This document shows, piece by piece, positions 6,326 to 14,026 of a stretch of 23,365 nt of DNA (positions within the stretch are counted from its first letter, which is position 1; every line of letters begins with the position of its first letter). A program made the position numbers and the translations under genes. The notes under the pieces were generated by a model. The model searched no databases. It was not told the DNA's origin and worked only from the letters and a program-made list of their open reading frames with translations. The stretch lies in contig JASBUM010000195.1 in the NCBI GenBank assembly GCA_030147905.1, forward strand, positions 1 through 23,365, given 5' to 3'. The DNA is from Acidimangrovimonas sp. (lineage in GTDB: Bacteria > Pseudomonadota > Alphaproteobacteria > Rhodobacterales > Rhodobacteraceae).

Positions 6326-7141
6326 ATGGCATCGCATGACGGCGACAAGGGCGGCGACGCCATGCGATACGGCGATTACCTGCTGCTTGATCGCATCCTC
6401 GACGCGCAGCGGCCGCTGTCGGACGCGCATGACGAGATGCTGTTCATCATTCAGCACCAGACCTCCGAGTTGTGGATGCGTCTGGCCATCCACGAGTTGA
6501 ACGCCGCCCGCGACGCGATCGGGCGTGACGCCTTCGATCCGGCCTTCAAGACGCTGGCGAGGGTGTCGCGCATCTTCGAGCAGCTCAACAACGCCTGGGA
6601 TGTGCTGCGCACCATGACGCCGGCGGAATATGCCCGCTTCCGCGCGGTCCTGGGGCAATCGTCGGGATTCCAGTCGGCGCAATACCGGATGATCGAGTTC
6701 ATCATCGGCAATCGCGACATGCGCATGATCGCCGAACATGCGGCGCGCCCCGAGACCGAAGCCGCGTTGCGCGGCGAGGCGGCCCTCCCCTCGCTCTACG
6801 ATGCGGCGCTGGGGGCTCTGTCGCGCGCCGGGCTGCCGCTGTCGCCCGCGGTCCTGGGCCGCGATCCGCACGCACCCTATGTGCCGTCTGCCGAGGTCAG
6901 CCATGCCTGGGCCGCCGTCTACCGCGATCCCGAACGGTACTGGCCGCTTTACGATCTGGCCGAGAAGCTGGTGGATTTCGAGGATTATTTTCGCCGCTGG
7001 CGGTTCAATCACGTCACCACGGTGGAACGGATCATCGGCAGCAAGCCCGGCACCGGCGGGACGGCGGGGGTGGCCTATCTGCGCCGGGTTCTCGACCGGG
7101 CGCTGTTTCCCGAATTGTGGATGGCCCGGGCCGAGATATAG
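6326..7141 (+). CDS. kynA: Tryptophan 2,3-dioxygenase
   Basis: 271 residues from the ATG at 6326, preceded by GAGGAGGGG at suitable distance. A second ATG at 6362 is also possible. The enzyme is a cytoplasmic, tetrameric, all-helical heme protein that opens the indole ring of L-tryptophan with O2 to give N-formylkynurenine, the first step of the kynurenine pathway. Family signatures are clear: MRYGDYLLLDRILDAQ, FIIQHQTSELWM with the distal active-site histidine (about H44), GQSSGFQSAQYRMIEF, and FNHVTTVERIIGSKPGTGG, whose histidine (about H229) is the proximal heme ligand. Length is normal for bacterial enzymes. No kynureninase or formamidase gene is adjacent, so the pathway is completed elsewhere or not at all. 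The gene is monocistronic, facing galE. Confidence 0.96.
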   Translation: MASHDGDKGGDAMRYGDYLLLDRILDAQRPLSDAHDEMLFIIQHQTSELWMRLAIHELNAARDAIGRDAFDPAFKTLARVSRIFEQLNNAWDVLRTMTPAEYARFRAVLGQSSGFQSAQYRMIEFIIGNRDMRMIAEHAARPETEAALRGEAALPSLYDAALGALSRAGLPLSPAVLGRDPHAPYVPSAEVSHAWAAVYRDPERYWPLYDLAEKLVDFEDYFRRWRFNHVTTVERIIGSKPGTGGTAGVAYLRRVLDRALFPELWMARAEI

Positions 7142-7162
7142 CCGCTCGCAGGCTCGCGAGCC

Positions 7163-7186
7163 CGCCCGCCGGTGAAACGGCGGGCG
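7163..7186 (+). terminator. Hairpin after kynA, possible terminator
   Basis: A perfect 9-bp stem (CGCCCGCCG / CGGCGGGCG) with a GTGAAA loop starts 22 bp after the kynA stop. No T-run follows on either strand, so it would be a weak intrinsic terminator or an RNA-stabilising hairpin. Confidence 0.4.
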
Positions 7187-7191
7187 CTCCC

Positions 7192-7257
7192 AACACGCGG
7201 GGCAACACGCCGGGCAACATGCGGGGTACCATGCGGGGCAACACGCCGGGCAATGCG
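7192..7257. repeat. Degenerate 12-bp tandem repeat
   Basis: Five consecutive 12-bp units plus a partial one, with consensus AACACGCSGGGC. Units start at 7192, 7204, 7216, 7228 and 7240; units 2 and 5 are identical, and the others differ at one to three bases. It sits between the convergent ends of kynA and galE, after the kynA hairpin. The rest of the gap up to 7338 is GC-rich with no other recognisable signal. No protein reading is supported. Confidence 0.75.
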
Positions 7258-7338
7258 CCAAGGCGCCGGTGTCCCGGCCGGCGGCGACGGGGTCGCGCCG
7301 CGGCGGGAATTGCCCTGCCCGGAAGGGCGCGGCCGGGA

Positions 7339-8355
7339 TCAGCGCGCGCCGTTGGTACGCCGGGAGATCCAGCGCCAGCTTGTCTCGCACATGTCGTCGA
7401 GGCTGCGTCTGGCCCGAAACCCCAGAAGCTGCGCGGCGCGGGCGGGATCGCCGAAATAGCATGCCAGATCGCCCGCGCGCCGCGGTGCGATCCGGTAGGG
7501 CAGGGGGTGGCCGCAGGCGCGCTCGTAGGCGGCGAGCATCTCCATCACCGAATAGCCGCGGCCGGTGCCGAGGTTGACGACATGGCTTTCGCCCCGCGCA
7601 AGCAGAGCCTCGAGCGACAGCAGATGCCCATGTGCCAGATCCATGACATGGATGTAGTCGCGCACCCCGGTGCCATCGGGGGTCGGGTAATCCGCGCCGA
7701 AGACGTTGAGATAGGGCAACTCATGCGATGCCACCTTGGCGATATAGGGCATCAGGTTGTTGGGTATGTCGGCGGGATCCTCGCCCAGAAGGCCGCTGTC
7801 ATGGGCCCCGGCGGGATTGAAATAGCGCAGTATGCCGTAACGCCAGCGCGGATCGGCGGCGGCGAGCTGGCGTATCATCTCCTCGCCCATCAGCTTGGTA
7901 TAGGCATAGGGGTTGGCGTGGCCGAGCGGGGCATCCTCGGGGATCGGCCAGTCCTCGGTCTCGGCATAGACGGTGGCGGAGGACGAAAAGACGATACGGC
8001 GCAGGCCGGCCGCGTCCATCGCGCGCAGAAGCTGCATCAACCCGCCGCAATTGGTCTCGATATAGTCGAGGGGGCGCCGGGTGGATTCGCCCACCGCCTT
8101 GAGCGCGGCGAAATGCACCACCGCGTCGAACCTTTCCGCACTCAGCAGGGCATGGAGCCCGGCCGCGTCGCGGATGTCCAGCCGGTGCACCGGGACCGGG
8201 CCGCCGGTCAGAAGTGCCAGCCGGTCGATCACATCCGCACGCGCGTTGGAAAAATTGTCGAGGATGACCACATCGTGTCCGGCCTCGCGCAGCGCGGCGT
8301 AGGTGTGCGAGCCGATATAGCCCGCGCCCCCCGTCAGCAAGATCCGTCCGGCCAT
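7339..8355 (-). CDS. galE: UDP-glucose 4-epimerase
   Basis: 338 residues from the ATG at 8355; a second ATG three codons upstream (8364) has no better ribosome site. GalE interconverts UDP-glucose and UDP-galactose in the cytoplasm using tightly bound NAD. Signatures are the Rossmann motif GGAGYIGSH (about residues 9-17), DNFSNA, the SSSATVYAE segment holding the catalytic serine, the YAYTK catalytic Tyr-Lys pair, RYFNPAGAH, and GVRDYIHVMDLAHGH. Length is typical. It starts 39 bp after the ABC ATPase stop on the same strand, so it may be the last gene of that operon, although the functions have no obvious link. Confidence 0.96.
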   Translation of the reverse strand: MAGRILLTGGAGYIGSHTYAALREAGHDVVILDNFSNARADVIDRLALLTGGPVPVHRLDIRDAAGLHALLSAERFDAVVHFAALKAVGESTRRPLDYIETNCGGLMQLLRAMDAAGLRRIVFSSSATVYAETEDWPIPEDAPLGHANPYAYTKLMGEEMIRQLAAADPRWRYGILRYFNPAGAHDSGLLGEDPADIPNNLMPYIAKVASHELPYLNVFGADYPTPDGTGVRDYIHVMDLAHGHLLSLEALLARGESHVVNLGTGRGYSVMEMLAAYERACGHPLPYRIAPRRAGDLACYFGDPARAAQLLGFRARRSLDDMCETSWRWISRRTNGAR

Positions 8356-8394
8356 GGCAAACATCCCGATTGCAACGACCGATTTCTAGCCCGC

Positions 8395-9450
8395 CTAGTC
8401 GGTCAGCACCAGCAGGTCGCGTTCGGCGATCGACACTTCGGCCGGGGCGCCGACCCGCGGCGGGGGCGCATCGGGCCGGTTGAAGGTGTCGAGAGACAGG
8501 CGGCTGCCGCCGAGATCGACCTGTATCCGGATCACCGAACCGAGGAAATGCACCTCCGCGATGCGGCCGCTCAGGACGATCCCGCGCCCCTCCTGCCTGC
8601 CAAGCGCGACCACCTCGGGACGGAGCGCCAGGCTTATCCGGTCGCTGGCTTCGGGCAGGGTCCGGTTCAGCGCCACGGGCACCTCGCCGATGCGCAGCGC
8701 CCCCGCGGCGCGGTCCACGACCTCGGCATCCAGCAGGTTCAGCGTGCCGACGAACTGCGCCACGAAGCGCGTGGCGGGCTGGTTGTAGATCTCGAATGGC
8801 GTGCCGGTCTGCGCCGCACGGCCGTTGTGCATCACCACCACCCGGTCGGAGATCGAGAGCGCCTCTTCCTGATCGTGGGTGCCGAAGCTCGTGGTGATCC
8901 CCAGGTCCCGCTGGATCGCGCGGATCTCGTCGCGCAGGCTGACCCGGATCTTGGCATCGAGCGCGGAAAGCGGCTCATCCAGCAGAAGGACCCGCGGCCG
9001 CACCGCCAGCGCCCGAGCCAGCGCCACGCGCTGCTGCTGTCCGCCCGAGAGCTGGAACGGATAGCGCGCGCCCAGATCCGACAGCCCGATCAGGTCGAGC
9101 ATCTCGCCCACGCGCCCGGCGATCTCGGTCTTGCCGCGCCCCGCGACCTTCAGCCCGAAGGCGACGTTCTGCGCCACCGTGAGGTTAGGAAACAGTGCAT
9201 AGGCCTGGAACACCATGCCGATGTTGCGCTGGTTGGGCCTCAGGCGGGTGACATCCTGACCGTCGATGTGGATCGCGCCGTCGCTGGGTGCCTCGAAGCC
9301 CGCCACTATCCGCAGGACCGTCGTCTTGCCGCACCCCGACGGCCCGAGGAAGGAAACGAATTCGCCCTGATCGATATCGAGGTTGAAATCCCGCACCACG
9401 CGGGTCTGGCCGAAGGATTTCTGAAGGTTCGCGATTTCGAGAAAAGCCAT
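8395..9450 (-). CDS. ABC importer ATPase (PotA/FbpC-type, with TOBE domain)
   Basis: 351 residues. It hydrolyses ATP to drive the importer encoded just upstream. Walker A is GPSGCGKTT (residues 36-44), the Q-loop follows in MVFQAYALFPNL, the signature is LSGGQQQR (134-141), Walker B is VLLLDEP (154-160), and the switch histidine is H192 in GTHDQEEAL. Residues from about 240 onward form the C-terminal TOBE-type beta domain usual in polyamine, iron and sugar importer ATPases. The gene lies 3 bp after the second permease. The motif set is complete, so the protein should be active. The substrate is not determined by this subunit. Confidence 0.93.
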   Translation of the reverse strand: MAFLEIANLQKSFGQTRVVRDFNLDIDQGEFVSFLGPSGCGKTTVLRIVAGFEAPSDGAIHIDGQDVTRLRPNQRNIGMVFQAYALFPNLTVAQNVAFGLKVAGRGKTEIAGRVGEMLDLIGLSDLGARYPFQLSGGQQQRVALARALAVRPRVLLLDEPLSALDAKIRVSLRDEIRAIQRDLGITTSFGTHDQEEALSISDRVVVMHNGRAAQTGTPFEIYNQPATRFVAQFVGTLNLLDAEVVDRAAGALRIGEVPVALNRTLPEASDRISLALRPEVVALGRQEGRGIVLSGRIAEVHFLGSVIRIQVDLGGSRLSLDTFNRPDAPPPRVGAPAEVSIAERDLLVLTD

Positions 9451-9453
9451 GAC

Positions 9454-10242
9454 TTACCGCTTTGCTTGATTGTGTTTGGAGAAGCGGCTGAACAACTGGA
9501 TCAGCCCCATGCAGACCCAGGTGATCGAGAAGGCGATGACCGCCAGCGCCGAAGGCTCGTAGGCCCGGTTGCCGCCCATCCACACCATGAAGGGGCCGAA
9601 GGTGTTGAGGTTCAGAAGTGCTGCGAAGACATATTCGCCGATCACGATGGCAAAGGTCAGGAACGCCCCCGACAGGACCGCGACCATGACATTGGGCAGG
9701 ATCACCCGTGCGAGCACCGTGACCCAGCTTGCACCAAGGCTCTGGGCGGCCTCGGTCAGGGTGCCGACATCGATCGCCCGCAGGCCGGTGTCGACCGCAC
9801 GATACATGTAGGGCAACGAAAGCGCCGCATAGCCGAAGAGGATCAGGATGTTGGTGCCGATCCAGCTTCCGGTCAGGGGCAGGATCGACGAGGTGTTGAA
9901 GATGCGGATATAGCCGAAGACGATGACGATCGGCGGAATCACCAGTGGCATCAGGGTCAGGAATTCCACGAATGGGCGCATCATCGGAAGCTTCAGCCGC
10001 ACCCAATAGGCGGTGGGCACCACGATCAGCACCCCCAGAACGATTGTCAGCAGCGCCAGGATGACCGAATAGCCGAAGGTCTGCTGGAATTGCGGATCCG
10101 ACAGGACCACGCGATAGGCCTCGAAGCTCAGCTCGCCGCGCTTCATCTTCAGCGAGAACGAGAAGGTGCCGATCAGCGGCAGGAAGAAGTAGATCGCGGC
10201 GAAGACGACGACGACCCAGGACCAGACGCGGTTGGTCTTCAT
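9454..10242 (-). CDS. ABC importer permease 2 (BPD_transp_1 family)
   Basis: 262 residues from an ATG that overlaps the stop of the first permease by 4 bp (ATGA). About six membrane helices are visible, beginning with VWSWVVVVFAAIYFFLPLIGTFSFS and then SVILALLTIVLGVLIVVPTAYWV. The EAA loop that contacts the ATPase is recognisable in LTEAAQSLGASWVTVLARVILPNVM. Length and layout fit the PotC/PhnV-like half of a two-permease importer. The long upstream reading in the same frame is the wrong frame of the first permease and is not part of this gene. Confidence 0.92.
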   Translation of the reverse strand: MKTNRVWSWVVVVFAAIYFFLPLIGTFSFSLKMKRGELSFEAYRVVLSDPQFQQTFGYSVILALLTIVLGVLIVVPTAYWVRLKLPMMRPFVEFLTLMPLVIPPIVIVFGYIRIFNTSSILPLTGSWIGTNILILFGYAALSLPYMYRAVDTGLRAIDVGTLTEAAQSLGASWVTVLARVILPNVMVAVLSGAFLTFAIVIGEYVFAALLNLNTFGPFMVWMGGNRAYEPSALAVIAFSITWVCMGLIQLFSRFSKHNQAKR

Positions 10243-11171
10243 TTCATCCACCTTTCGGCCCGGATGCGCAGCACGATGTAGATCAGGTTGGCAAGGCCCG
10301 TGAGGACGATCATGCCGAAGGCGATGGCATAGCCCAGATGCGGATCGTTCAGCACGTCGCCGCGGATCTGCGCGAAAAGGATGATCGGCACGATCGAAAG
10401 CGACGAGCCGGTCAGCGCGATCGCGGTGGCGACGGCACCGAAGGAATTGGCGAACAGCAGCGCGGCGGTACCCAGGATCGACGGCCACAGGACCGGCAGC
10501 GCCACCATCGTCCAGTATTGCCGCCCCGAGGCGCCCAGAATCGCCGCGGCCTCGCGCCATTCGCGGCGCAACCCTTCCAGCGCCGGCAGGATGATCAGCA
10601 CCATCAGCGGGATCTGGAAGAAGAGATAGGTCAGCGTCAGGCCGGTGAAGCTGATCAGGTTGAACCCGGTGGCATAGAGATTGATGCCGAACCAGTCGCG
10701 CAGCAGGATCGTGACCAGCCCCAGCCGCCCCAGCGTGGCGATGAAGGCGAAGGACAGCGGCACGCCGGCGAAATTCGAAGCCACCCCCGAAAAGGTCAGG
10801 ATCATGTTGCGCAGCCATTGCGGCAGCCCGCCGAAGGTCACGGCCGCGGCCACGAGAAAGCCGCCGAGGCAACCGAAGAGCGCGGTCGCCAGGCTCAGCT
10901 TGATCGAGATGGCGAAGGCCGAAAGGATCGAGGGCGCGAAGAGCCCGGCGATATTGGCAAGCGTCGGGTTGCCCTTGTTGTCGAGGAAGGCGCCGACAAC
11001 GATGTTCAGGGTCGGCAGGATCAGAAAGAGCAGCGCGAAGATCAGGAACGGCAGGATGCCGAGCCAGCGCATGCCGAGCCCGCGCCATGCGCGCGGTCCC
11101 TTGCGGGGCGGGCCGGGATGGAGCGCGGGCGGCTCGCTTGCCTCGGCGTCGGGGGCGAGGGAGATGGTCAT
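10239..11171 (-). CDS. ABC importer permease 1 (BPD_transp_1 family)
   Basis: 310 residues from the ATG at 11171, preceded by AGGA at 7-nt spacing. After a polar cytoplasmic N-terminus of about 35 residues (rich in Pro, Ala, Arg) come about six membrane helices, the first at WLGILPFLIFALLFLILPTLNIVVGAF. The EAA loop reads EWREAAAILGASGRQYWTMVALPVLWPSI. It corresponds to the PotB/PhnU-like half of the channel. It is separated from the upstream binding-protein gene by an 89-bp gap holding a hairpin and is translationally coupled to the second permease. Confidence 0.92.
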   Translation of the reverse strand: MTISLAPDAEASEPPALHPGPPRKGPRAWRGLGMRWLGILPFLIFALLFLILPTLNIVVGAFLDNKGNPTLANIAGLFAPSILSAFAISIKLSLATALFGCLGGFLVAAAVTFGGLPQWLRNMILTFSGVASNFAGVPLSFAFIATLGRLGLVTILLRDWFGINLYATGFNLISFTGLTLTYLFFQIPLMVLIILPALEGLRREWREAAAILGASGRQYWTMVALPVLWPSILGTAALLFANSFGAVATAIALTGSSLSIVPIILFAQIRGDVLNDPHLGYAIAFGMIVLTGLANLIYIVLRIRAERWMK

Positions 11172-11193
11172 CGCAACATCCTGGGGCAGTCGT

Positions 11194-11241
11194 AAAAGGA
11201 AAGTGTCCGCCCCGCGCACCCTTGGGGCGCGCGGGACGGAC
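11194..11241 (-). terminator. Intra-operon attenuator or partial terminator
   Basis: An imperfect 13-bp stem (arms 11205-11217 and 11229-11241, one mismatch, 11-nt loop) is followed on the minus strand by the T-rich tract ACTTTCCTTTTAC. It lies between the binding-protein stop and the first permease. Such structures commonly make the binding protein more abundant than the membrane parts. Confidence 0.6.
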
Positions 11242-11260
11242 GCGGATCGGGCCGGGGCCC

Positions 11261-12367
11261 TTACTTCACGTTGGCGCCGACGACCTTGTCCCAGCTGTCG
11301 ACGATGACCTTCTTGCTCGCGGCCTGTTCGTCCAGCGTCGGGAAGACGGCCTTGGCATAGCCTTCGGCCGGCGGCAGGGCGTCAAGCAGCTTCTGCGGGA
11401 TCACCTTGCGCTTGGCGAGGTCGTTGAAGCGGATCGGGTGGCAGTAGCCGGCCAGCCAGCCAAGCTGACCCTGGTCGGAATAGAGGTATTCCATCCACAG
11501 CTTGGCGGCGTTCGGATGCGGGGCATAGGCGCTGATCGCCTGGACGTAGACACCGGCCATGACACCCGATTTCGGCACCACGACATCCATGGGCGGGTTG
11601 CCCTTGAGGCTGTCGCGCCATGCCAGCAGGTTGTAGTCCCATGCGATGGCGATCGGGGTGGCGCCCTGCGCGATGGTGCCCGATTTCGCGATCACCGGAA
11701 CGAAGTTGCCCTTCTTGTTGAGCTCGGCGAAGAACTTCATGCCGGCCTCGCCCGAAGCCTTGCCGAGCTTGGCGCCGCTCGCCGCACCCGCGGCCATCAC
11801 CGCGAGGATCGCCTGGTTGGCGGTACGCGGATCACCCGCCAGCGCCACGTCATTGGCATATTCGGACTTGAGCAGGTCCGACCAGTCCTTCGGCGTCTGC
11901 TTGACCAGGTCCTTGTTGATGCCGAAGGCCATGACGCCGTAGTAGTCGCCGTACCAATAGCCGTCCTTGTCCTTGGCCGAGGCCGGGATCGAATCCCAGG
12001 TCGAGACCTTGTAGGGCTGGATCAGGCCTTCCTTCTTGGCCGCCGGGCCGAAGGCAAGGCCGACGTCGACCACGTCGGGTGCCTGCGGGCCCTTGTTGTT
12101 CTTGTTGGCCTTGATCGCCTGCAACTCGTCACCCGAACCCGCATCGGGGTTCAGTTCGTTGACCTTGATGCCGGGGTATTTCTTCTTGAAGCCGGCGATG
12201 ACGTCGCCGTAGCCGCACCAGTCGTGCGGAAGGGCGATCGTGGTCAACTGGCCTTCCTTCTTCGCCGCCGCGTAAAGCGCGTCGAGATTGGTCGTGCCGG
12301 CGATGGCGCCGCCGGCATACAGCATCGTGATGCTGGCCGTCAGCGCAAGACGGATCGTGCGTTTCAT
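11261..12367 (-). CDS. Periplasmic substrate-binding protein of an ABC importer
   Basis: 368 residues from the ATG at 12367 (GGGAG 9 nt upstream). A Sec signal peptide is clear: MKRTIR, a hydrophobic core, and cleavage after AIA at about residue 23. The mature protein is a type 2 periplasmic binding fold of the AfuA/PotD-like kind (LDALYAAAKKEGQLTTIALP near the N-terminus, AAKLWMEYLYSDQGQLGWLAGYC near the C-terminus). Two cysteines (DWCGYG and AGYCHP) could form a disulfide. The substrate cannot be read from sequence: separate permeases resemble polyamine or 2-aminoethylphosphonate systems, while the binding protein also resembles iron and thiamine binders. It is the first gene of the importer operon. 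Confidence 0.9.
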   Translation of the reverse strand: MKRTIRLALTASITMLYAGGAIAGTTNLDALYAAAKKEGQLTTIALPHDWCGYGDVIAGFKKKYPGIKVNELNPDAGSGDELQAIKANKNNKGPQAPDVVDVGLAFGPAAKKEGLIQPYKVSTWDSIPASAKDKDGYWYGDYYGVMAFGINKDLVKQTPKDWSDLLKSEYANDVALAGDPRTANQAILAVMAAGAASGAKLGKASGEAGMKFFAELNKKGNFVPVIAKSGTIAQGATPIAIAWDYNLLAWRDSLKGNPPMDVVVPKSGVMAGVYVQAISAYAPHPNAAKLWMEYLYSDQGQLGWLAGYCHPIRFNDLAKRKVIPQKLLDALPPAEGYAKAVFPTLDEQAASKKVIVDSWDKVVGANVK

Positions 12368-12446
12368 GTCGTATAGCTCCCTAACATGATGGCAGTTCTG
12401 GGCAGCCGCGTCGGGCCGGTCGTTGTTGTCGTTACAGCCTGCCAAT

Positions 12447-12475
12447 CTTATCGAGTGCACTCAGGTAACGGCCAA
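12447..12475 (-). promoter_or_regulatory. Possible importer promoter with a palindromic operator
   Basis: On the minus strand TTGGCC and GATAAG are 17 bp apart. The spacer contains the perfect 10-bp palindrome GAGTGCACTC (12453-12462), placed where a repressor would block the polymerase. It lies about 80 bp before the binding-protein ATG. Consensus matches are 4/6 each. Confidence 0.35.
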
Positions 12476-12790
12476 AATCGTATTCTGGCAAGCTGGGAGG
12501 TCGCGGCCGCTGCGGGTTGGTCGCTATCACCCTCTGTTAAAGCTATTGTGACAGGGAATGAAGCTTTTATGACACGATTAAGCGCGGACTTGCAGCATTT
12601 TCGGACGCACGACGGCGTGGTTGCTGCTCGTTTACGCGCGATGTTGCGCGAATCACCTGCCGCGATCCGGGACGGCGACCGCGTGCGGCTGCCAGTCCGG
12701 GCGGCAAGCTGCCGATCGGCGCCGGGTCAGTCCCGTGCGGAAGCAGGCGCAGGTGCGCGCGCGGTGGGTAAGATCGAGGCGGGCAGCGCA

Positions 12791-12810
12791 AGGCGGCACC
12801 ACGGCCGCCT
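12791..12810 (-). terminator. Hairpin after mipZ, possible terminator
   Basis: A perfect 7-bp stem (AGGCGGC / GCCGCCT) with a 6-nt loop begins about 15 bp beyond the mipZ stop. No T-run follows, so it would be a weak terminator. Confidence 0.35.
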
Positions 12811-12824
12811 GTCGCGCGCAAGGC

Positions 12825-13634
12825 TCAGAAGTCGACGGTGACCCCGGGAAGATCGAGCGAGGTCAGCAGGTCGCGCACTTCCTGGCGCGCGGCCACGTTG
12901 GACAGGTTGAGGTTCTCGACGCCGACGTCGCGCAGATCCAGAAGCGTCAGGCCGCGCGGAAACAGCTCGCGGAAGATGACGCGCTCGGAAAAGCCGGGTG
13001 CCACGCGAAAGCCGATCCGCCGCGCGAGTTCGTCCAGCGCTTCGCCGACCTTGCGCTTGTTGTGCATCTGCTGGGCGCCAAGCCGGTTGCGCAGGACGAT
13101 CCAGTCGATTGGCTTCAACCCGGCCTGCGCGCGAAGCTGGCGCGCGTTCCACACCATTTCGGCATAGATCGAGGGGCCGAGCACCTTGTTGCTGTCCGGG
13201 TCGATACGCGCCAGCAGGTCGAAGTCGATGAAACTGTCATTGAGCGGGGTCACGAGCGTATCGGCAAGCGAATGCGCAACCTGGCTGAGCCGGGTGTGCG
13301 AGCCGGGGCAGTCGATGACGATGAAGTCGCAGGCCGGTTCCAGCGCCGCGATCGCCGCGGAGAGGCGGTGATCATAGACGTTCTCGTTGGGGCCGAGGCT
13401 TTCGCGGTCGACCTCGGGCAGGTCGCGGTAGTCCGGCGTCGGCAGGTCCAGACCGTTGCGCTCGATATTGGCGCGTCGGTTCTCTATGTAGCGGCCGAAG
13501 CTGCGCTGACGCAGATCGAGATCCAGTGCGCCCACACGGTGTCCCATCCGTGCCAGCGCGGTGGCCACATGCATGCAGCTGGTGGATTTTCCCGAACCGC
13601 CCTTCTCGTTGCCCATGACGATGATATGCGCCAT
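12825..13634 (-). CDS. mipZ: MipZ, ParA-like division-site positioning ATPase
   Basis: 269 residues from the ATG at 13634 (MAHIIVMGNEKGG). MipZ dimerises with ATP, forms a gradient away from ParB at the poles and inhibits FtsZ, so that division occurs at midcell. Visible features are the deviant Walker A KGGSGKST (residues 11-18), LDLDLRQRSFGRYIENRRA, the Walker B segment CDFIVIDCPGSH, PLNDSFIDFDLLARID, DWIVLRNRLG, and ERVIFRELFPRGLTLLDL. The last four are characteristic of MipZ rather than generic ParA. Length is close to the Caulobacter protein. An in-frame extension to 13727 lacks family similarity. It lies 159 bp downstream of rpmE, with a terminator-like element between them, so it probably has its own promoter. 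Confidence 0.93.
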   Translation of the reverse strand: MAHIIVMGNEKGGSGKSTSCMHVATALARMGHRVGALDLDLRQRSFGRYIENRRANIERNGLDLPTPDYRDLPEVDRESLGPNENVYDHRLSAAIAALEPACDFIVIDCPGSHTRLSQVAHSLADTLVTPLNDSFIDFDLLARIDPDSNKVLGPSIYAEMVWNARQLRAQAGLKPIDWIVLRNRLGAQQMHNKRKVGEALDELARRIGFRVAPGFSERVIFRELFPRGLTLLDLRDVGVENLNLSNVAARQEVRDLLTSLDLPGVTVDF

Positions 13635-13720
13635 CGCGTCCAACCTGTCCCTGTCCCTGTTCTCGATGGCCGGCGGCGTTCTGACCGTGCCCAACCCGTC
13701 CGTCGACACGCGCCGGCCCG

Positions 13721-13750
13721 AAAGCAAAGGCGCGCCCTTCCGGACGCGCC
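13721..13750 (-). terminator. Probable intrinsic terminator of the ffh-to-rpmE block
   Basis: On the minus strand GGCGCG, a 10-nt loop and CGCGCC are followed by TTTGCTTT (13728-13721). It lies about 45 bp beyond the rpmE stop and before mipZ. The stem is short but very GC-rich and the T-rich tail is in the correct place. Confidence 0.5.
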
Positions 13751-13767
13751 CCCACTATATGTTGTGC

Positions 13768-13784
13768 GCTTCCCTTTGGGAAGC
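13768..13784 (-). terminator. Second hairpin just after rpmE
   Basis: GCTTCCC-TTT-GGGAAGC on the plus strand: a perfect 7-bp stem with a 3-nt loop, 9 bp beyond the rpmE stop. No T-run follows; it may protect the 3' end or act with the terminator at 13721-13750. Confidence 0.4.
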
Positions 13785-13793
13785 ACCATACGT

Positions 13794-14015
13794 CTAGAAG
13801 CCGAGGCCGGCGTACTTGTTCTTGAACTTCGACACGCGCCCGCCGGTATCCATCAGCTTGGCATTGCCGCCCGTCCAGGCCGGATGGGCCAGCGGGTCGA
13901 TCTCCAGCGCCATCTGGTCGCCTTCCTTGCCCCAGGTGGAGCGGATCTGGAACACCGTGCCGTCGGTCATCTTGACGTCGATGAGGTGGTAATCGGGGTG
14001 GATGTCTTTTTTCAT
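13794..14015 (-). CDS. rpmE: 50S ribosomal protein L31
   Basis: 73 residues, preceded by GAGGAG at 7-nt spacing. The sequence begins [20 protein letters not shown] and contains the family signature STWGKEGD and [22 protein letters not shown]31 sits at the central protuberance of the large subunit and bridges the subunits. The zinc-binding cysteines of the C+ form are absent, so this is the zinc-independent form common in Alphaproteobacteria. It is 11 bp downstream of rplS and is the last gene of the translation block. Confidence 0.97.
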   Translation of the reverse strand: MKKDIHPDYHLIDVKMTDGTVFQIRSTWGKEGDQMALEIDPLAHPAWTGGNAKLMDTGGRVSKFKNKYAGLGF

Positions 14016-14026
14016 CGTCGCGCTCC

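Larger units (their letters stand above)
12368..12824. other. 457-bp intergenic region between the importer operon and mipZ
   Basis: It contains the presumed promoter and palindrome of the importer operon at the left (12447-12475) and the mipZ hairpin at the right (12791-12810). The stretch at about 12520-12590 is noticeably AT-richer. No gene is supported: the plus-strand open frame across it lacks family features and a ribosome site. Confidence 0.5.

Noticed and set aside
7192..7257. CRISPR-like array
   Set aside because: The units are directly adjacent 12-mers without spacers, so it is a simple tandem repeat.
7117..10281. A 1054-codon plus-strand open frame opposite galE, the ABC ATPase and a permease
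   Set aside because: It is antisense to three well-supported genes, is His/Asp/Arg/Gln-rich without any family motif, and has no ribosome site. It is a product of high GC in the third codon position of the real genes.
12386..12841. Plus-strand open frame in the gap between the importer and mipZ
   Set aside because: No family resemblance, no ribosome site, and an Arg/Ala-rich tail that follows base composition.
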